64,000 bases of DNA. Origin: VBDM01 sp964430565. Its GTDB lineage: Bacteria; Pseudomonadota; Gammaproteobacteria; Burkholderiales; SG8-39. This document shows, piece after piece, positions 57,328 through 64,000 of this stretch (within the stretch, counting starts at the first letter, position 1; each line of letters begins with the position of its first letter). The stretch lies in the NCBI GenBank assembly GCA_964430565.1, contig CAYSFD010000019.1:1-64000 (forward strand). The letters run 5' to 3'. The position numbers and the translations under genes are program-made. The notes below the pieces were generated by a model, which had not been told where the DNA came from, searched no databases, and saw only the letters and a list, made by a program, of their open reading frames with translations.

Positions 57328-58709
57328 TTTTCGCGGGCAGAAAGGTGCTGGTGCTCGGTTTGGGCGATACGGGCTTGTCGATGGCGAAATGGCTCACGCG
57401 CCAAGGCGCGGCGGTGCGCGTCGCCGACACGCGGGCCGTGCCACCGCGCTTTGACGATCTCAAGCGCTCGCTTCCGGATGTTTCCGCCGATTGCGGCCCG
57501 TTCCGGGAGGACAGTTTTACCGGAGTGGATCTGCTTGCGATCAGCCCCGGGGTGCCGCTCGAGGACCCGAACGTACGGCGTGCAGTTGCCGCCGGTACGC
57601 ATGTGGTCGGCGATATCGAACTATTCGCTCGCGCGGTCGCCGACCGGCGCCCGCGGATCATCGCGGTGACCGGCACCAACGGCAAGAGTACCGTGACCGC
57701 GCTAGCCGGAGCGATGGCGAAAGCTGCGGGCGCCGATTGCGAAGTCGCCGGGAACATCGGTCCGGCGGTGCTGGACGCACTGATGCACCGCGAGGACTCG
57801 GGACACGCGGCGGGCCTGTGGGTGGTGGAGCTCTCCAGCTTCCAGCTCGAGACAACCTACTCGCTTTCCGCCGACGCAGCCACAGTTCTCAACATCACCG
57901 AGGACCATCTTGATCGCTACCGGGGTGTTGACGACTACGCCGGCGCCAAAGCGCGGATTTTTTCCGGCGACGGCATCCAGGTGCTCAATCGGGACGACGC
58001 GCGCAGCATGTCCATGGCGCTGCCCGGGCGAAAGACGGTCACTTTCGGTCTCGACGTTCCCCGGCGCGCCTGGGATTGGGGGCTGCTCGAGCGCGGCGGC
58101 GAGCCTTGGCTTGCGCAAGGCTCAAACGCGCACTTGGCGGCGCGGGAAATGAAGCTCGCCGGTCTGCACAACGCCGCCAATGCGCTCGCGGCGCTCGCGC
58201 TGTGCCGCGAGCTCGATTTGCCCCTTGAGCCTCTGCTGGCGGCGCTGCGCGACTTCAAAGGACTTCCGCATCGCGTCGAGTTGGTCGGCAAAACGGGCGG
58301 AGTGCGCTGGTACGACGATTCCAAGGGTACGAACGTCGGTTCGACGGTCGCGGCTCTCGCAGGGCTCGCGCGTCGCGACTCGAAAGTCGTTCTCATCGCC
58401 GGCGGCGATGGCAAGGGGCAGGACTTTTCGCCCCTGAAAGATGCAGTGGCGCGCGCGGCGCGGGCGCTCGTACTGATCGGCCGCGATGCGCTGCGCATCG
58501 AAGCGGCGGTCGCGGGAGCGGGTGTTACGGTCCGGCGCGCCGCAACCATGGATCAAGCGGTGGGGTTCGCTGCGAGCGCGGCGCACCCGGGCGACGCGGT
58601 GCTGCTATCGCCCGCCTGCGCCAGTTTCGACATGTTCCGCGACTATGGGCATCGCGGCGAAGCGTTTCGCGAGGCGGTGGAGCGAATCATCGATGCTGCG
58701 AAGCATTAG
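57324..58709 (+). CDS. murD: UDP-MurNAc-L-alanine--D-glutamate ligase
   Basis: A 461-residue Mur ligase starting at the GTG that overlaps the mraY stop (GTGA). N-terminal Rossmann motif LVLGLGDTGLSMA binds the UDP substrate, ATP motif is GTNGKSTVTAL, then ELSSFQLETT, NITEDHLDRY and DDSKGTNVGST. It adds D-Glu, so it acts before MurE although it lies later in the operon. The longer upstream frame is a shadow of mraY. Confidence 0.95.
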   Translation: MIFAGRKVLVLGLGDTGLSMAKWLTRQGAAVRVADTRAVPPRFDDLKRSLPDVSADCGPFREDSFTGVDLLAISPGVPLEDPNVRRAVAAGTHVVGDIELFARAVADRRPRIIAVTGTNGKSTVTALAGAMAKAAGADCEVAGNIGPAVLDALMHREDSGHAAGLWVVELSSFQLETTYSLSADAATVLNITEDHLDRYRGVDDYAGAKARIFSGDGIQVLNRDDARSMSMALPGRKTVTFGLDVPRRAWDWGLLERGGEPWLAQGSNAHLAAREMKLAGLHNAANALAALALCRELDLPLEPLLAALRDFKGLPHRVELVGKTGGVRWYDDSKGTNVGSTVAALAGLARRDSKVVLIAGGDGKGQDFSPLKDAVARAARALVLIGRDALRIEAAVAGAGVTVRRAATMDQAVGFAASAAHPGDAVLLSPACASFDMFRDYGHRGEAFREAVERIIDAAKH

Positions 58710-59853
58710 CCCGGGCCGTGCGCCGCTCGGCGAATACGACAGCGGTGTGCTGTGGGCTGCGCTCCTGCTGCTCACTTTCGGCATGGTGATGGTGTATTCG
58801 GCCTCGATCGCGATGGCCGAGGCGAGCAAGTTCACAGGGGGAAGGTCCGCGTACTTCCTGGATCGGCACGCCCTGTTCCTCGCCGTGAGCGCATTCGCGG
58901 GGATGCTCGCTTTCCAGGTTCCCATGCGGCGCTGGCAGCAGGCCGCGCCCTGGTTATTCGTGCTTGGGGTCGCGCTGCTCGGTCTGCTGCTGGTCCCGGG
59001 ATTTGGACGCGAGGTGAACGGCGCGCGGCGCTGGCTCTCGCTGGGTATCGCGAACCTGCAGCCTTCCGAGTTGATGAAGCTGTTCGTCGTGCTCTATGCG
59101 GCGGATTACACGGTGCGCAAGCTCGCGCTCATGCACAGTTTTAAGCGCGGACTGCTGCCGATGTTCGCGGTGATGCTTCTCGTCGGCTGGCTGTTGCTGA
59201 GGGAGCCGGATTTTGGCGCCTTCGTCGTAATAACGGCGATCGCAACGGCGATCCTGTTCCTCGGCGGCATGAACGGCAGATGGTTTGCCGGACTGCTCGT
59301 GATGATGGCTGCGGGTTTCGTCGGCTTGATCCTGTCCTCGCCTTATCGCATGCAACGCATTTTCGGCTTCATGGACCCCTGGTCGGATCCGTTCGGCGGC
59401 GGCTACCAGCTTTCGCACGCGCTGATCGCGTTCGGACGCGGCGAATGGTTCGGCGTGGGGCTGGGGGCAAGCGTGGAGAAGCTCCTCTACCTCCCCGAGG
59501 CGCATACCGATTTCCTACTCGCGGTGATCGGCGAAGAGTTGGGGTTCGTCGGTGTGATTGCGGTGCTCGCGCTCTTCTCATGGCTCGTGCTGCGGGCATT
59601 CGCGATCGGCCGCCAGGCGGTGGCTCTTGAGCGTCCGTACCCGGCTCTGGTCGCTCAGGGAATCGCCGTCTGGCTCGGGGTGCAGTCGTTCATCAACATG
59701 GGCGTGAACATGGGCGTGCTGCCAACCAAGGGTCTCACGCTGCCGCTGATGAGTTTCGGTGGCAGCAGTCTGCTCGCCAATTGCCTGGCCCTCGCCATCC
59801 TGCTGCGAATCGATTGGGAGAACCGGCAGTTGATGCGAGGACAACCCGCGTGA
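58693..59853 (+). CDS. ftsW: Septal peptidoglycan polymerase FtsW
   Basis: A 386-residue SEDS glycosyltransferase with about ten transmembrane segments. Visible signatures: LLTFGMVMVYSASIAMAE, NGARRWLSLGIANLQPSELMK, AHTDFLLAVIGEELGF and PTKGLTLPLMSFGGSS. It polymerises glycan strands with FtsI. The start codon is inside the end of murD (17-base overlap); the later GTG at LGEYDSGVLW is an alternative. Confidence 0.94.
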   Translation: MLRSISPGRAPLGEYDSGVLWAALLLLTFGMVMVYSASIAMAEASKFTGGRSAYFLDRHALFLAVSAFAGMLAFQVPMRRWQQAAPWLFVLGVALLGLLLVPGFGREVNGARRWLSLGIANLQPSELMKLFVVLYAADYTVRKLALMHSFKRGLLPMFAVMLLVGWLLLREPDFGAFVVITAIATAILFLGGMNGRWFAGLLVMMAAGFVGLILSSPYRMQRIFGFMDPWSDPFGGGYQLSHALIAFGRGEWFGVGLGASVEKLLYLPEAHTDFLLAVIGEELGFVGVIAVLALFSWLVLRAFAIGRQAVALERPYPALVAQGIAVWLGVQSFINMGVNMGVLPTKGLTLPLMSFGGSSLLANCLALAILLRIDWENRQLMRGQPA

Positions 59854-59860
59854 AGCCATC

Positions 59861-60922
59861 ATGGCGCGAACGATCATGATCATGGCCGGCGGAACGGGAG
59901 GCCATGTCTTTCCGGGTCTCGCCGTAGCTGACTTCATGCGCCAATCGGGCTGGCGTGTCGTGTGGCTCGGGGCGCGTGGCGGCATGGAGGCGACCCTCGT
60001 GCCCAGCCGCGGTTATGACATGGCCTGGGTGAGTTTTTCGGGCCTGCGCGGCAAGGGACCCGTGGCGCTCTTGCTGCTGCCGGCAAAGTTGCTCCTCGCC
60101 TTCTGGCAAAGCGCCCGGGCACTCTTCGCGCGGCGTCCCGACGTCGTCCTGGGCATGGGCGGATATGTGTCTTTCCCCGGCGGAATGATGGCGGCGCTGC
60201 TTGGAAAGCCGCTTGTGATTCACGAACAGAACTCGATTCCCGGGCTGGCCAACAAGGTGCTCGCCGCCGTCGCAGACCGGGTTCTGTGCGCCTTTCCCGG
60301 CGCGCTCAAACGCGCCACCCTGACCGGCAACCCGGTGCGGCCGGAGATCGCCGCCATCGCCACCCCGGAGACCCGCTATGCGGAGCGCGCGGGCCCGCTT
60401 CGAGTTCTTGTCATCGGGGGCAGCCTCGGCGCAAAGGCGCTCAACGAGGTTGTTCCCCGTGCGCTTGCGCTGCTTTCGGCGGCGCAGCGGCCACTCGTGA
60501 CACATCAGTCCGGCGCGCAACACCTCGAGTCGCTAACGCAGGCCTATGCGGCAGCGGGCGTCCAGGCGAGGACGCATGCCTTCATCGACAACATGGCCGG
60601 CGCCTACGCCGAAGCGGACCTGGTCATATGCCGGTGCGGAGCGATCACCATCTCGGAAATCGCCGCAGCAGGCGTAGCGAGCGTTCTGGTCCCGTATCCA
60701 CACGCAGTGGATGATCATCAGACGGCCAACGCACGTTTTCTCGCCGACGCGGGCGCTGCGGTTCTTGTATCGCAAAGCGAACTGAGCGCAGAGCGCCTCG
60801 CGGAGCTCATCGCCGGATTCGATCGCGAGCGCCTGTGCGAAATGGCCAAGCGCGCCCGATCGCTCAGCCGGCCCGGTGCGACTCACGCGGTCGCAAGGGC
60901 GTGCATGGAGCTTGCCCGGTGA
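59861..60922 (+). CDS. murG: UDP-GlcNAc--lipid I GlcNAc transferase
   Basis: A 353-residue GT28 transferase: IMAGGTGGHVFPGLAVAD at the N-terminus, GMGGYVSFPGG, HEQNSIPGLANK, VIGGSLGAKALNEVVP and AGVASVLVPYPHAVDDHQTANA. It converts lipid I to lipid II at the inner face of the membrane. Its TGA stop overlaps a GTG that opens the duplicated murC start described separately. Confidence 0.96.
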   Translation: MARTIMIMAGGTGGHVFPGLAVADFMRQSGWRVVWLGARGGMEATLVPSRGYDMAWVSFSGLRGKGPVALLLLPAKLLLAFWQSARALFARRPDVVLGMGGYVSFPGGMMAALLGKPLVIHEQNSIPGLANKVLAAVADRVLCAFPGALKRATLTGNPVRPEIAAIATPETRYAERAGPLRVLVIGGSLGAKALNEVVPRALALLSAAQRPLVTHQSGAQHLESLTQAYAAAGVQARTHAFIDNMAGAYAEADLVICRCGAITISEIAAAGVASVLVPYPHAVDDHQTANARFLADAGAAVLVSQSELSAERLAELIAGFDRERLCEMAKRARSLSRPGATHAVARACMELAR

Positions 60923-61045
60923 AACACAAGGTCAAGCGCATTCATTTCGTCGGCATCGGCGGGGGGCTTTTTCGAACCGCCGCTGCCGACTCGGCCCCGC
61001 GATGAAGCACAAAGTCAAACGTATTCATTTCGTCGGCATCGGCGG
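60919..61045 (+). repeat. Partial tandem duplication of the murC 5' end
   Basis: A 44-base segment at 60919-60962 is repeated at 61002-61045 as the real start of murC. They differ at 5 positions: GTG/ATG as start codon and four third-codon changes, all synonymous, so both encode KHKVKRIHFVGIGG. After the first copy the frame runs on for 13 unrelated codons and ends in a TGA that overlaps the murC ATG, giving a 28-codon leader peptide frame (60919-61005). Confidence 0.85.
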
Positions 61046-62399
61046 TAGTGGGATGAGCGGCATCGCCGAAGTGCTGCTTAACCAGGGCTACCAGGTAAGC
61101 GGTTCCGATCTTGCCGCCAACGCGGCGACCGAGCGTCTGGCCGGCCTCGGGGCCAAGGTCGTGCTGGGACACAAGGCCGATAACGTCACCTCGGCAGACG
61201 CAGTGGTCGTGTCCTCGGCGGTGAGGCCGGACAATTCCGAGATCATCGCGGCAAGAGCAAAACGCATCCCGGTTGTGCCGCGCGCGGTAATGCTCGCCGA
61301 GCTGATGCGCCTCAAGCAGGGAATCGCGGTCGCCGGGACTCACGGCAAGACCACAACCACGAGCCTCGTCGCGAGCGTGCTCGCCGAAGGCGGGCTGGAT
61401 CCGACGTTCGTGATTGGCGGACGCTTGGTGAGCGCCGCCTCCAATGCGCGTCTCGGTACAGGAGAGTTCATCGTCGTCGAAGCCGACGAATCCGACGCCT
61501 CCTTTCTTCACTTGCAGCCTGTGGCCGCAGTGGTGACCAACATCGACGCCGACCACATGGAGACCTATCAGCACGATTTTTCACGGCTGAAGCAGGCTTT
61601 CGTCGGTTTTCTGCAGAACCTCCCTTTTTACGGCAGCGCGATTCTTTGCGTCGACGACCCCAACCTGCGCGAAATCATGCCGTTCGTCTCCAAACCGATC
61701 GTGACCTATGGGCTGCGCGAAGATGCGATGGTTCGTGCGACCGACATGGTAGCGGGCGAGCGCATGCGCTTCCGGGCGGTGCGCGAAGGAGCGGCGCCGC
61801 TTGAAATCTCGCTCAACCTTCCGGGACGGCACAACGTCCAGAACGCCCTCGCTGCCATCGCAGTGGCCACCGAGTTCGGCGTCGCCGACGCCGCCATCCG
61901 CAAGGCGCTCGCCGAATTCCGCGGCGTTGGCCGGCGCTTCCAGCGCTGCGGCGAGATTCCGCTCGCCGAAAATGGTAAGCCGACGGGCAGCTTCACGCTC
62001 GTGGATGACTATGGGCATCACCCCGTGGAAATGCAGGCGACGCTCGATGCCGCGCGCGGCGCTTTCCCGGGCCGGCGCATCGTGCTCGCTTTCCAGCCCC
62101 ACCGCTACACGCGCACACGCGACTTGTTCGAGGACTTCGTAAAGACACTTTCCGGCGCGGATGCGCTGCTGCTTGCGGAGGTCTATCCGGCCGGCGAGAC
62201 CCCGATCGTGGCCGCGGACGGACGCTCGCTCGCGCGCGCGATCCGCGTCGCCGGAAAGATCGAGCCGGTGTTCGTCGAGAACATCGCCGACATGCCCGAT
62301 GCCATCCGCAAGATCGTACGGTCGGGCGACGTGGTGGTGACCATGGGCGCGGGCTCTATCGGGAGCGTGCCGCCGGCGCTCGCCGGGCACGGACGGTGA
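61002..62399 (+). CDS. murC: UDP-MurNAc--L-alanine ligase
   Basis: A 465-residue Mur ligase, full length. The N-terminal HFVGIGGSGMSGIAEVLLNQG binds UDP-MurNAc; the ATP motif is AGTHGKTTTTSLVA, then EADESDASFL, NIDADHMETY and DDYGHHPVE. It adds the first L-Ala. I place the start at the second copy of the duplicated 5' segment because only this one is in frame with the rest. It is coupled by ATGA to the short leader frame, which is itself coupled to murG by GTGA. Confidence 0.95.
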   Translation: MKHKVKRIHFVGIGGSGMSGIAEVLLNQGYQVSGSDLAANAATERLAGLGAKVVLGHKADNVTSADAVVVSSAVRPDNSEIIAARAKRIPVVPRAVMLAELMRLKQGIAVAGTHGKTTTTSLVASVLAEGGLDPTFVIGGRLVSAASNARLGTGEFIVVEADESDASFLHLQPVAAVVTNIDADHMETYQHDFSRLKQAFVGFLQNLPFYGSAILCVDDPNLREIMPFVSKPIVTYGLREDAMVRATDMVAGERMRFRAVREGAAPLEISLNLPGRHNVQNALAAIAVATEFGVADAAIRKALAEFRGVGRRFQRCGEIPLAENGKPTGSFTLVDDYGHHPVEMQATLDAARGAFPGRRIVLAFQPHRYTRTRDLFEDFVKTLSGADALLLAEVYPAGETPIVAADGRSLARAIRVAGKIEPVFVENIADMPDAIRKIVRSGDVVVTMGAGSIGSVPPALAGHGR

Positions 62400-63307
62400 A
62401 TATGTCAGAACCGATCGCATTGCGAGGCGTCTTGAGCAAGAACGAGCCGATGGCGAAGCACGTCACTTGGCGCGCGGGCGGCGCTGCCGCGCGCGCGTAC
62501 ACCCCGGCCGACCGCGCGGATCTTGTCGCGTTCCTGGCGAGCCTTCCCAAGGGCGAGCCGGTCTGTTTTGTGGGCCTGGGGAGCAACCTGCTCGTGCGCG
62601 ACGGCGGCTATCGCGGCACCGTGGTGCTGATGCACAACCCGCACGGGGCGATGCAGGTCGAGGGCGATCTGATCTACGCGGAAGCCGGAGTCGCGAGCCC
62701 CAAGGTCGCGCGCTTTGCGGCTACGCACGGATTCGAGGGGTCGGAGTTCCTCGCCGGCGTGCCCGGGACGGTCGGCGGAGCGCTCGCGATGAACGCCGGC
62801 TGCTATGGAGCGGAGACCTGGGACGTCGTCGCGAAAGTCTTGACGGCATCGCGGGCCGGGACGGTGCGCGAACGAGTCCCTTCCGATTTTGATATCGAAT
62901 ATCGGCACGTCGAGCTGCGCAGGCCAAAGCTTGGCGAGGACGAATGGTTTCTCGCCGGCTGGTTTCGCTTCCGCGTGGGCGATGTCAAGCGCTCGCGCGG
63001 GCGGATAAACGAACTGCTTGCACAGCGTATCGCCGAGCAGCCGCTCGACCTTCCGAACGCCGGGTCGGTGTTCCGCAATCCGCCGGGCTACTACGCGGCG
63101 CAGCTGATCGAGGCGTGCGGGCTCAAGGGCTCGGAGATCGGTGGCGCCCGAATCTCCGAGAAGCACGCGAACTTCATCGTCAACCCGAAGGGCAGGGCTC
63201 GCGCAGCCGACATCGAAGCGCTGATCGCTCACGCGCGCGATACGGTGAAGGCACGGTTCGGCGTCGAACTCGCCCCCGAGGTAAGAATCATCGGGGAGGC
63301 CGCTTGA
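62396..63307 (+). CDS. murB: UDP-N-acetylenolpyruvoylglucosamine reductase
   Basis: A 303-residue flavoenzyme: FVGLGSNLLVRDGG (FAD binding), EFLAGVPGTVGGALAMNAGCYG, the catalytic Ser in PNAGSVFRNP and the catalytic Glu in PEVRIIGE. It makes UDP-MurNAc. Start GTG overlaps the murC stop; the ATG two codons on (62402) is an equally plausible start. Confidence 0.95.
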   Translation: MNMSEPIALRGVLSKNEPMAKHVTWRAGGAAARAYTPADRADLVAFLASLPKGEPVCFVGLGSNLLVRDGGYRGTVVLMHNPHGAMQVEGDLIYAEAGVASPKVARFAATHGFEGSEFLAGVPGTVGGALAMNAGCYGAETWDVVAKVLTASRAGTVRERVPSDFDIEYRHVELRRPKLGEDEWFLAGWFRFRVGDVKRSRGRINELLAQRIAEQPLDLPNAGSVFRNPPGYYAAQLIEACGLKGSEIGGARISEKHANFIVNPKGRARAADIEALIAHARDTVKARFGVELAPEVRIIGEAA

Positions 63308-64000
63308 AGGCGAGCGACCTTGGAAAAGTCGCTGTGCTGATGGGCGGGCGCTCTGCCGAGCGCGCGGTATCGCTGAGAAGCGGCGCCATGGTGCTCGCCG
63401 CCCTGAAGAAGAAGGGTGTCAACGCGTACGCCTTCGATCCGAAGGAGAAGGGGCTCGACGCCTTTATCAAGGGGCGTTTCGACCGCGTGTTCATCGCGCT
63501 GCACGGCCGTTACGGCGAGGACGGCACGATCCAGGGCGCGCTCGAGCTGATCGGCGTTCCCTACACGGGTTCGGGCGTGCTCGCGAGCGCGCTCGCGATG
63601 GACAAGTGGCGCGCCAAGCTCGTGTGGCAGGCATCCGGGATTCCGACGCCGCATTGCGAGCTTCTTGCTCGGGAAAGCGATCTTCAGGCTGTTGCGATGC
63701 GGCTGGGGCTGCCCCTGATGGTGAAGCCCGTCAACGAAGGCTCGTCGATAGGGATGACCAAGGTGAAGGGCGCCCGAGAGTTTCCCGAAGCCTATGCCCT
63801 TGCCGCCAACTACGACCGCGCCGTGATCGCAGAGGCCTTCATCGACGGGGTAGAGCTGACGGTCGCAATTCTGGGAGACGCGCCCTTGCCGGCGATCAAG
63901 CTCGAGACGCCGCGCGAGTTCTACGACTACGAGGCGAAGTACGGCGCGCAAGACACCCGTTACATCATCCCTAGCGGATTGCCGCCTGACGCCGAGCGCA
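63304..64000 (+). CDS. ddl: D-alanine--D-alanine ligase, 3'-partial
   Basis: The frame starts at a TTG overlapping the murB stop (TTGA) and is open to the window end, 232 codons. It reads as an ATP-grasp Ddl: VAVLMGGRSAERAVSLRSG, FIALHGRYGEDGTIQGALELIGVPYTGSGVLASALAMDK, MVKPVNEGSSIGM and AEAFIDGVELTVAIL. It makes D-Ala-D-Ala for MurF. The rest of the gene and presumably ftsQ-ftsA-ftsZ lie beyond the window. Confidence 0.94.
   Translation, partial: MKASDLGKVAVLMGGRSAERAVSLRSGAMVLAALKKKGVNAYAFDPKEKGLDAFIKGRFDRVFIALHGRYGEDGTIQGALELIGVPYTGSGVLASALAMDKWRAKLVWQASGIPTPHCELLARESDLQAVAMRLGLPLMVKPVNEGSSIGMTKVKGAREFPEAYALAANYDRAVIAEAFIDGVELTVAILGDAPLPAIKLETPREFYDYEAKYGAQDTRYIIPSGLPPDAER

Overview
This window is GC-rich, densely packed bacterial DNA and most likely comes from a betaproteobacterium, probably Burkholderiales-like and environmental. 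Pointers are three Bug/TctC-type solute receptors, a RegB/RegA redox two-component pair, ring-hydroxylation and beta-ketoadipate genes, a FecR-like protein of the kind common in that class, and a canonical mra/dcw cell-wall cluster. No tRNA, rRNA or CRISPR array was seen.

Layout. (1) 1-1,570: small accessory genes (partial alpha/beta hydrolase, small membrane protein, VOC protein) next to an attC-like palindrome, probably integron-type gene cassettes. (2) 1,596-6,692: a GFA-like protein, a lone cyclic-nucleotide-binding domain, a membrane protein, a CHASE-PAS-GGDEF-EAL c-di-GMP protein and a PsiE-like protein. (3) 6,764-29,142: a catabolic island. It holds a RidA protein with an aryl-CoA monooxygenase/reductase (aminobenzoyl-CoA or salicylyl-CoA type), two secreted hydrolases, a second cassette region with a well-formed attC (11,854-12,903), a Rieske dioxygenase alpha/beta pair, an FAD monooxygenase, a VOC protein, a NitT/TauT-type ABC importer split over both strands, an hpaH-rraA-hpaI operon preceded by a thiolase and an IlvD/Edd dehydratase, an orphan ureG with a 5'-truncated ureF, and pcaIJ. 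(4) 29,398-37,890: a secreted lectin-like protein with a strong terminator, a RidA-like protein, a hydrolase, a TctC receptor, and an unusual cluster of an M24 peptidase homologue, two-subunit E1 dehydrogenase, single-lipoyl-domain protein and beta-hydroxyacid dehydrogenase. (5) 38,143-40,634: truncated FecR-like protein and regBA. (6) 40,973-48,069: tandem tctC genes followed by nitrilase, beta-propeller fusion, carboxymuconolactone-decarboxylase-like protein, SDR and pcaF. (7) 48,109-49,602: NYN-LOTUS protein and a hypothetical gene. (8) 49,810-64,000: mra promoter, MraZ operator and mraZ-rsmH-ftsL-ftsI-murE-murF-mraY-murD-ftsW-murG-murC-murB-ddl, cut by the window end.

The catabolic genes fit together as uptake (ABC and TctC receptors), activation and dearomatisation (Rieske enzyme, flavin monooxygenases, aryl-CoA monooxygenase) and funnelling to central metabolism (hpaH/hpaI cleavage; pcaIJ plus pcaF to succinyl-CoA and acetyl-CoA). 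The dcw genes are almost all translationally coupled through ATGA/GTGA/TTGA overlaps.

The observations most worth a second look are the integron attC sites without an integrase in view, the partial duplication of the murC 5' end with only synonymous internal differences, the E1 dehydrogenase operon whose only E2-like component is a 79-residue lipoyl protein, the two matching double-hairpin repeats that bracket the M24 gene, and the loss of a metal-ligand Asp in that M24 protein.
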